NCBI GenBank assembly: GCA_011523115.1
Contig: WTHO01000090.1
Location: 1-12,026, forward strand
Direction of reading: 5' to 3'
Source of the DNA: Halieaceae bacterium
GTDB taxonomy: Bacteria; Pseudomonadota; Gammaproteobacteria; Pseudomonadales; Halieaceae
Length of the DNA: 12,026 bases
The position numbers were made by a program, and so were the translations under genes. The notes beneath the pieces were generated by a model. That model was not told the origin of the DNA and searched no databases. It saw only the letters and a program-made list of their open reading frames with translations. This document shows positions 6,909-12,026 of this stretch, piece after piece. Position 1 is the first letter of the stretch, and each line of letters starts with the position of its first letter.

Positions 6909-8825
6909 TTATACAGCCTGCTGGCTTGGTGGCGCCAAAACCGTCACGCCAGCGTCGCCGGCGGCCGCAATAATGGCGTCGGCGGTCAGCCCGGCCAACT
7001 GTCGGCACTCGCCCTGACCTGCGTGAGCAATGAAAGCGTCGGGGATGCCGATATGCCGGATGGCGCAATTGACGCCCTCTCTCGTCAGGAACTCGGCCAC
7101 GCCGCTTCCCGCGCCGCCTGCAATGGCGTTTTCCTCAAAGGTAATCAGGCATTGATGTTGCGCCGCCAAATTCAAAATCACAGCCTCGTCGAGGGGCTTC
7201 ACCCAACGCATGTCGACAACCGTCGCGTCCAGCGCTTCCCCTGCGGCCAGTGCCTGATCAAGTAGCACCCCAAAGTTCAGGATAGCGACGCCGCTACCTT
7301 CTCTGACGACATTTGCTTTGCCGATCTCGATGGTCGACAACTCACTGTCGATCGCGACGCCAACACCTTCGCCGCGGGGATAACGCACGGCCGCCGGGCC
7401 ATCGTGCAGCCAGGCGCTCTGCAGCATCTGCCGGCACTGGTTTTCGTCGCTGGGCGCTCCGATCACCATGTTCGGGATACACCTGAGATACGAGAGGTCA
7501 AATGTGCCATGGTGAGTCGGGCCGTCCTGGCCCACCAAGCCCGCGCGATCGATGGCCAACGTGACGTCCAGGCCCTGCAGCGCGACGTCGTGTATCAGCT
7601 GGTCGTAACCCCGCTGGAGAAAGGTCGAGTAGATGGCGAGCACGGGTTTGAGCCCGTCACATGCCATTCCCGCCGCCAAGGTGACCGAGTGCTGTTCTGC
7701 AATGGCGACATCGAAGAAGCGATCGGGAAATTTTTGGGCGTATTGCACCATCCCGGATCCTTCGCACATCGCGGGCGTGATGCCGACCACGCGGTCGTCT
7801 TGTCCCGCCAGATCACAGAGCCATTGTCCAAACACGTCCTGATATTTGGGTGGCTTGGGTTTGGCAGGGGCGGTGGTCTCGGCGGGTTTGGCCGGTTCCA
7901 ATTTGTTGATCGCGTGATAGCCGATCGGATCTCGTTCTGCCGGTGCGAAGCCCTTGCCCTTCACAGTACGGATATGCAGGAATTGAGGTCCCGTGAGTTC
8001 TGCCATTACATTGAGTGTGCTGACCAGTTGCGGCAGATCGTGTCCGTCGAGGGGGCCGATATAGTGCCAGCCAAGTTCCTCGAACATGGTGCCAGGTGCG
8101 ACCATCCCCTTCATGTGCTCTTCGGTTTTCTTCGCCAGATCCCATGCGCCCCGAACATGCCCAAGGATTTTTTTCGAGCCCTCGCGTAGCGCGGTGTACG
8201 TTTTGCTGGCCCATATCTTGGCAAAGTAGGTCGCCAGACCACCGGTGTTGTGGCCGATGGACATCTGATTATCATTCAGAATCACCAGCATGTTTGGGCG
8301 CTCGTGCCCGGCGTGGGCGAGCGCTTCAAAGGCCATGCCACCAGTGATTGCGCCGTCTCCGATCACGGCGATCACCTTGCGATCAATGCCCTGACGTTGA
8401 GCGGCGAGCGCCATGCCCATCGCTGCAGAAATACTGGTTGAGGAGTGTCCGACACCAAACGTATCGAAGGGGCTCTCTGATCTTTTTGGGAATCCCGACA
8501 GACCCTCCAATTGACGCATGCTTGTCATGCGCTCGCGGCGACCGGTCAGGATTTTGTGCGGATACGTCTGGTGACCAACATCCCAGACGATGCGATCATG
8601 TGGCGTGTTGAAGACGTGATGCAGGGCGACGGTTAACTCGACCACTCCCAGCCCGGCGCCGAAGTGCCCCCCCGTTCCCGCGACCGAATACAGTAAATCG
8701 TGACGGAGCTCCTCGGCCAGTTTGACCAGCTCTTGGGTGCTGAGGTCACTCAGTGTGGCCAAGTCGCTCGAGACCGTGTCCAGCAGCGGAGTGTCGGGTC
8801 GGGTTGTCGGTAGTTCCTCAATCAT
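6909..8825 (-). CDS. dxs: 1-deoxy-D-xylulose-5-phosphate synthase
   Basis: Dxs is a thiamine-diphosphate transketolase-like enzyme. It joins pyruvate and glyceraldehyde-3-phosphate, feeding the MEP isoprenoid pathway and thiamine and pyridoxal synthesis. From ATG 8825 it is 638 aa, normal for the family. Motifs are [17 protein letters not shown] with His54, [32 protein letters not shown] and the TPP motif GDGAITGGM with LNDNQMSI. Later come [31 protein letters not shown] and [13 protein letters not shown] Pro/Lys-rich linker (around PAKPKPPK) precedes the second catalytic domain. The frame also offers ATG at 8837 and 8852; 8825 is preferred because the resulting N-terminus ending RPDTPLLD matches Pseudomonas-type Dxs in length. 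No start has a clear Shine-Dalgarno. It follows hslR by under 60 bases, so cotranscription with yrfG-hslR is likely. Confidence 0.94.
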   Translation of the reverse strand: MIEELPTTRPDTPLLDTVSSDLATLSDLSTQELVKLAEELRHDLLYSVAGTGGHFGAGLGVVELTVALHHVFNTPHDRIVWDVGHQTYPHKILTGRRERMTSMRQLEGLSGFPKRSESPFDTFGVGHSSTSISAAMGMALAAQRQGIDRKVIAVIGDGAITGGMAFEALAHAGHERPNMLVILNDNQMSIGHNTGGLATYFAKIWASKTYTALREGSKKILGHVRGAWDLAKKTEEHMKGMVAPGTMFEELGWHYIGPLDGHDLPQLVSTLNVMAELTGPQFLHIRTVKGKGFAPAERDPIGYHAINKLEPAKPAETTAPAKPKPPKYQDVFGQWLCDLAGQDDRVVGITPAMCEGSGMVQYAQKFPDRFFDVAIAEQHSVTLAAGMACDGLKPVLAIYSTFLQRGYDQLIHDVALQGLDVTLAIDRAGLVGQDGPTHHGTFDLSYLRCIPNMVIGAPSDENQCRQMLQSAWLHDGPAAVRYPRGEGVGVAIDSELSTIEIGKANVVREGSGVAILNFGVLLDQALAAGEALDATVVDMRWVKPLDEAVILNLAAQHQCLITFEENAIAGGAGSGVAEFLTREGVNCAIRHIGIPDAFIAHAGQGECRQLAGLTADAIIAAAGDAGVTVLAPPSQQAV

Positions 8826-8879
8826 GGACAGGATCATACCCCAACTACTCATGCCAGCGGCGTCTAAATCGACGGCCTC

Positions 8880-9275
8880 TCAGGTCGCATCAAATTGCTT
8901 TCTCAATCGCTCAAGCGCTCTGCGTTCATGCTTGCCGGGCTTTTGGGTGGGGCGCGCCATGGCGCCCGCTGCCTTGCGCGCCTCGGCGGCCCGCTCCCTT
9001 CGATCTAGGCTGTCCTGAGTCTCTTCATAGAGCGTTTGGGCGATGGGCGCGCCACGTCGCTGCTCACTCGTAGCGAGCACTGTCACCTCACGCTCATCCC
9101 AACCTTGGCGGATACGCAAGACATCGCCCGGCGAGACCTCCCGCGATACCTTGACGCGCTGACCGGCCAGCTGCACTTTGCCGCCCTCGATGGCCGTCTT
9201 GGCCAGCGTGCGGGTTTTGTAAAAACGGGCTGCCCACAGCCATTTGTCGATGCGCACTTTTTTGCCGCTTTGCAT
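8880..9275 (-). CDS. hslR: Hsp15-type S4-domain RNA-binding protein
   Basis: Hsp15 binds free 50S subunits carrying stalled nascent chains and helps recycle them. The protein is 131 aa from ATG 9275. The S4 domain occupies about residues 7-55 (VRIDKWLWAARFYKTRTLA, IEGGKVQLAGQRVK), followed by LRIRQGWDEREVTVLA and the family motif YEETQDS. A basic C-terminal tail ends ERRALERLRKQFDAT. An alternative TTG at 9287 adds four residues, overlaps the yrfG stop, and has AAGGA 10 bases upstream, whereas ATG 9275 has no clear Shine-Dalgarno; either could be used. The yrfG-hslR pairing matches E. coli, where the genes are adjacent. Confidence 0.93.
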   Translation of the reverse strand: MQSGKKVRIDKWLWAARFYKTRTLAKTAIEGGKVQLAGQRVKVSREVSPGDVLRIRQGWDEREVTVLATSEQRRGAPIAQTLYEETQDSLDRRERAAEARKAAGAMARPTQKPGKHERRALERLRKQFDAT

Positions 9276-9279
9276 GCCG

Positions 9280-9984
9280 TCAGTCAATGCGGGGCAATCC
9301 TTCTGATATCTCGTCGAAATGATGGATCGCAGGAAAACGCGTCACTGCGCGCAGCGGGACTGTCGAGTCAGGCTGCCGCAGCGTGATGAGGTCAGCGATA
9401 CCAAATGCCTTCGCCGAATCCAGAACATATTCCGAATCGTCCATGAACAGCGTTCGCTCAGGGTTGAAGGGGCGTTCGCCCATCAATGCGTTCCAAAATG
9501 CGGGGGTCTCTTTCGGTGCGCCATAGTTGTGAGAGCTGATCATTTTGTCGAACCACCGGGCAATCGGCAATCGCTCGGCTTTCATCTCCAGCGTCAGGGG
9601 GTGGGCGTTGGTGATCAACACCACGTCCAGATGACTGGCCTGCAGTTGCCGTAAAAAAGTTTCTGCCTGGGGTCGCCAGCGGATGCCATCGGCGTATTCA
9701 GCCTTGATGGCCGGGATATCAAGGTCCAGTGTGTCGCCCCAAAAATCCAGACAGTACCAGTTTAACTTGCCCTGTTCGTTGGCGAACACAGGCGCGAGCC
9801 TCTGCTGGCTGGTGTTGGCATCCAAACCTCGTTTTAGTCCCCATTCACGGGGAATGACGGTGCCCCAAAAATGATTATCGAAAGCCAGATCGAGGATGGT
9901 CCCGTCCATATCCAACAGAATGGTGTCCAGCCCAGACCAATCGACACTCGTTACCGACAGGGAGGAGGCTACAGTCAGTGGCAT
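9280..9984 (-). CDS. yrfG: HAD-family GMP/IMP nucleotidase YrfG
   Basis: This is a HAD phosphatase related to E. coli YrfG, which hydrolyses purine nucleotide monophosphates such as GMP and IMP. The protein is 234 aa. HAD motif I is ILLDMDGTILDLAFDNHFW with the nucleophile Asp at about residue 25. NWYCLDFW follows, a family signature. Motif II is VVLITNAHPL, then the lysine in YGAPKE, and motif IV is LFMDDSEYVLDSAKAFGI. The ATG at 9984 has AGGG about 9 bases upstream. It is the first gene of the minus-strand run and overlaps or abuts hslR. It faces cysQ head to head with about 19 bases between likely start codons. Confidence 0.92.
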   Translation of the reverse strand: MPLTVASSLSVTSVDWSGLDTILLDMDGTILDLAFDNHFWGTVIPREWGLKRGLDANTSQQRLAPVFANEQGKLNWYCLDFWGDTLDLDIPAIKAEYADGIRWRPQAETFLRQLQASHLDVVLITNAHPLTLEMKAERLPIARWFDKMISSHNYGAPKETPAFWNALMGERPFNPERTLFMDDSEYVLDSAKAFGIADLITLRQPDSTVPLRAVTRFPAIHHFDEISEGLPRID

Positions 9985-10003
9985 CGGGTGCTACCCTATG
10001 TGG

Positions 10004-10900
10004 ATGAATAATACGCACTATAGCGGCAACCCTGCGCTCGACGGAATGTTGCGCGACACCGCTCTGTCTTTTCAGCGTTTGCTTGAGGCGCTCCGGGTGT
10101 TAGCGGGGGACGCGTCACAGAACATTCTCGATCTCTATGCAAAATCGGGTGAGGTCGCGGTCAGTCAAAAGTCAGATGCGAGCCCGGTCACGGACGCCGA
10201 CCACGCATCGCACCGGTTGATCTGTGAGTCACTCACCAGCCTCACTCCGGCAATACCGGTGTTATCTGAGGAGTCGACACTGGAGCAATTGATCGGCCGC
10301 CGTGACTGGCCTTGCTGCTGGATGATAGACCCCCTCGATGGCACCCGTGAATTTCTGGAGGGAACGGGTGAATTCACTGTCAACATCGCCCTGATTATTG
10401 ATGCCGAGGCAGTGTTGGGCCTGATCGCCGCGCCCAACCGGGGCTATCTGGATCTTGGCGTCCCGGGCTGGGGCGCTCGTCGCTTCCCGCTTTTTTCAGA
10501 CGGGCCCAGCGAAACGCTCGCTACTCGCCCGCTGGATCCCCATCAACCGCTGGTTATGTGCGCCAGCGCCAGGCATCGCGAAGAGCGGGTGCAAATGATG
10601 TTGAACAAACTGTCGGGTCTGGCTGAGGGCGCTGAACGCTCAGATTCGGGCAGTGCGCTCAAATTTTGTGATCTGGCCTCGGGGGTTGCCGATGTCTATC
10701 CGCGGACTTCGCCCTGTTACGAGTGGGATTTGGCGGCCGGCGACGCGCTGGTCAGAGCGGCCGGGGGTTCAGTGACGACGCTGGAGGGCGCCCCAGTCCG
10801 TTACAACCAGTGGGACAGCCTGAAGGCACCCAAATTTGTTGCGGCGGGCGATGCTCACATTGACTACGTCGGTCTCATACCGGATCCGGATTTCAACTGA
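10004..10900 (+). CDS. cysQ: 3'(2'),5'-bisphosphate nucleotidase CysQ
   Basis: CysQ dephosphorylates adenosine 3',5'-bisphosphate, a by-product of sulfate assimilation. It belongs to the lithium-sensitive inositol-monophosphatase superfamily. From ATG 10004 the protein is 298 aa, about 50 residues longer than E. coli CysQ, partly through an N-terminal leader (about 24 residues) of no evident function. Metal and substrate motifs are SDASPVTDAD, PVLSEE, WMIDPLDGTREFL (Asp109, Asp112), GEFTVNIALI, SGSALKFCDLASG and YEWDLAAGDALVRAAGG. In-frame starts also exist at 9998 and 10046, and the latter (MLRDTALSF) would remove most of the extension. The frame is open to 9896, but that stretch overlaps yrfG on the other strand. 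Confidence 0.93.
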   Translation: MNNTHYSGNPALDGMLRDTALSFQRLLEALRVLAGDASQNILDLYAKSGEVAVSQKSDASPVTDADHASHRLICESLTSLTPAIPVLSEESTLEQLIGRRDWPCCWMIDPLDGTREFLEGTGEFTVNIALIIDAEAVLGLIAAPNRGYLDLGVPGWGARRFPLFSDGPSETLATRPLDPHQPLVMCASARHREERVQMMLNKLSGLAEGAERSDSGSALKFCDLASGVADVYPRTSPCYEWDLAAGDALVRAAGGSVTTLEGAPVRYNQWDSLKAPKFVAAGDAHIDYVGLIPDPDFN

Positions 10901-11052
10901 ACGAGCCCGGGTCGGGGCGCGATATCAGCGATCAAAGTGTGCTCACCGTCGGGCCGAATTAAGTGATGTTGTGGCGACGGTGATGCATGAGATGCTTGTC
11001 AGTGTCACAGTGCCCCAGTTAGATTTCCCATAGAGCAAGTGCAGAGCAGGTC
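10901..11052. other. 152-base intergenic region between cysQ and the DUF465 gene
   Basis: There is no convincing ORF here and no hairpin followed by a T-run, so no intrinsic terminator for cysQ is evident. A short GTCGGG string occurs twice (about 10911 and 10950) as direct copies, not as an inverted repeat. The right half contains the candidate promoter listed separately and a weak AGG-type ribosome binding site just before 11053. Confidence 0.5.
10996..11024 (+). promoter_or_regulatory. Candidate sigma-70 promoter for the DUF465 gene
   Basis: TTGTCA at 10996-11001 matches five of six bases of the -35 consensus. It is followed by exactly 17 bases and TTAGAT at 11019-11024, a weak -10 (three of six). 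A transcript would start near 11031, leaving about 20 bases of leader containing AGCAGG before ATG 11053. This is a single match by eye, and the poor -10 keeps it tentative. Confidence 0.3.
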
Positions 11053-11286
11053 ATGACGGAACGCTTGGGACCAGATCAATCAGCCGCCAACGAGGAGCTC
11101 ACTCCCGCTGAGCGGCTGGCGCTGATGCAAACACAGCACCGTACGCTGGATCAAAAGATTATTGAGCTCCAGTCGCGACCCTGGCAAAACCAGCTCCTGG
11201 TGCAGCGATTGAAAAAAGAGAAACTGCGCTTGAAGGAGTCTATTGAGCGTCTCAAAGACGCCATCATTCCAGACTTGAACGCGTAA
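11053..11286 (+). CDS. DUF465/YdcH-family small coiled protein
   Basis: A 77-aa, highly charged, almost wholly helical protein. The stretch from about residue 18 (PAERLALMQTQHRTLDQKII, then ELQSRPWQNQLLVQRLKKEK, LRLKESIERL) follows the DUF465 pattern. That pattern is a short helix with an H-x-x-LD-x-x-I core, a turn, then LKKxKLxLKDxI. Function of the family is unknown, although members often occur as small free-standing genes in Proteobacteria. The start at 11053 has AGCAGG just upstream. It ends only 3 bases from the converging ogt stop, so the two transcripts must overlap or end inside each other. Confidence 0.85.
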   Translation: MTERLGPDQSAANEELTPAERLALMQTQHRTLDQKIIELQSRPWQNQLLVQRLKKEKLRLKESIERLKDAIIPDLNA

Positions 11287-11289
11287 GCG

Positions 11290-11760
11290 TTAATTGATGC
11301 TGTGGCCTTCAAGTTCCAGCAACCGGATCTTGATATCGAGTCCGCCCGTAAACCCCGTAAGGCTGCCGTCACTGCCTATGACGCGGTGACAGGGCACGAT
11401 GATGGGAAGGGGGTTTTTCCCCACTGCACCGCCGACGGGCCGAGACGAGCGCGGTCTGCCGATAGCTCTGGCAACATCGCCGTAGGTCACCGTCTTGCCG
11501 TAGGGTACTGCCAGAAGGGCCTGCCATACTGATTCCTGAAATCGGGTGCCTTGCCAATCGAGGGGCACTGAAAATGTTGTCAGGTCGCCTGCGAAATACG
11601 CGTTGAGCTCCTGCTTGGCCAGGGAAATGACCCTGTTCTTCCCGGGGGTCGGCCCTTGATTAATCGAGCGGGAGGGAAACCAGATGCCGCATAGCCCGCG
11701 CTCAGTGGCCTCGATCTGAAGTGTCCCCAGCGGGGTGTCCAGCGTATCCAGACAGCGCAT
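11290..11760 (-). CDS. ogt: Methylated-DNA--protein-cysteine methyltransferase
   Basis: This suicide repair protein moves the alkyl group from O6-alkylguanine or O4-alkylthymine in DNA to its own cysteine. The protein is 156 aa. The N-terminal domain starts DTPLGTLQIEATERGLCGIW. The C-terminal DNA-binding and catalytic domain has FQESVWQALLAVPYGKTVTY, GDVARAIGRP, the arginine finger in SSRPVGGAVGKNP, and the active site IVPCHRVIG with Cys124, then LTGFTGG and RLLELEG. No AraC or Ada-type zinc domain is present, so it is the stand-alone ogt type. Its ATG overlaps the stop of the upstream membrane gene (TAATG), suggesting coupling. Confidence 0.93.
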   Translation of the reverse strand: MRCLDTLDTPLGTLQIEATERGLCGIWFPSRSINQGPTPGKNRVISLAKQELNAYFAGDLTTFSVPLDWQGTRFQESVWQALLAVPYGKTVTYGDVARAIGRPRSSRPVGGAVGKNPLPIIVPCHRVIGSDGSLTGFTGGLDIKIRLLELEGHSIN

Positions 11761-12026
11761 TACGTCTCCGCTTGTTCTGGTCCGCGTGGTTCTGTCGGTA
11801 ACAGCAATACACTGACACAGATCACCAGCATCAACATTTCGAGCCAGTCAGTGAGCCCGGTGGTGGTGCCAACGCTCACCAGTCTGGTCGCCGCCGCACT
11901 GCATAGCAGTGCCGTCAGCACCACGCTCAGGCGGCGTGTACCCATCAAGCCCAGCGCCAGCAAAAAGAAGATCGCACCGCGGCCCGCTGACAATAAGCTG
12001 TCCTCACCGAGGCTGTGTTGCCATAG
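11760..12026 (-). CDS. Small membrane protein, 5'-truncated by window edge
   Basis: The frame is open through the right edge of the window; the visible part encodes about 88 residues. The only start-like codon inside is TTG at 11993, but the reading continues upstream without a stop (LWQHSLGEDSLLSAGRGAIF), so the gene probably begins outside. There are three hydrophobic segments: AIFFLLALGLMG, VVLTALLCSAAATRLV and WLEMLMLVICVSVLLLP. The tail is polar and acidic (RGPEQAET). The layout resembles the C-terminal half of DUF4345-like four-helix membrane proteins, but I make that link only loosely. It overlaps the ogt start as TAATG, so the two are likely cotranscribed. Confidence 0.65.
   Translation of the reverse strand, partial: LWQHSLGEDSLLSAGRGAIFFLLALGLMGTRRLSVVLTALLCSAAATRLVSVGTTTGLTDWLEMLMLVICVSVLLLPTEPRGPEQAET

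Noticed and set aside
7404..8189. Long + strand open frame (261 codons) inside dxs
   Set aside because: It is antisense to the well-conserved dxs; the translation is Arg/His-rich and shows no family motif.
9896..10003. N-terminal extension of cysQ back to 9896
   Set aside because: It lies within the yrfG coding region on the other strand and has no similarity to CysQ; it is an open-frame accident.

Overview
The window is a dense, moderately GC-rich stretch of conserved housekeeping genes from a gammaproteobacterial chromosome. The order nrdR-ribD-ribE-ribBA-like-ribH-nusB-thiL-pgpA, followed by converging ispA/xseB/dxs and then hslR, yrfG and cysQ, is typical of the Pseudomonas/Cellvibrionales side of the Gammaproteobacteria. 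Protein similarity recalled from memory points the same way. A marine Halieaceae/Spongiibacteraceae-type bacterium is my best guess, but the family is inference. There are no mobile elements, RNA genes or CRISPR arrays, and no gap longer than about 155 bases.

Region 1 (1-5786, + strand) is one tightly packed operon-like run: the 5'-truncated ribonucleotide-reductase repressor nrdR, riboflavin genes ribD, ribE, a RibB/RibA-like fusion and ribH, then nusB, thiL (thiamine monophosphate kinase) and pgpA (phosphatidylglycerophosphatase A). Several junctions are start/stop overlaps (GTGA, TGATG), which suggests translational coupling. RibD, RibE and RibH look catalytically intact. The fourth riboflavin gene does not. 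Its DHBP-synthase domain has lost the acidic metal-binding loop and the HTEA histidine, and its GTP-cyclohydrolase-II-like domain has lost the zinc cysteines. It therefore looks like a double pseudoenzyme kept as an intact ORF inside the riboflavin operon. This is the most interesting feature of the window.

Region 2 (5802-9984, - strand) reads yrfG, hslR, dxs, xseB, ispA in transcription order. It contains a nucleotide phosphatase, the Hsp15 ribosome-rescue protein, the first enzyme of the MEP isoprenoid pathway, the small subunit of exonuclease VII and a short-chain prenyl diphosphate synthase. The dxs-xseB-ispA order is permuted relative to the xseB-ispA-dxs order of E. coli and Pseudomonas.

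Region 3 (9985-12026) holds cysQ (+), divergent from yrfG with almost no intergenic space, then a small DUF465/YdcH-type coiled protein (+). An ogt-type methyltransferase (-) converges on it, and ogt is itself preceded and overlapped by a partial small membrane protein (-) that runs off the right edge.
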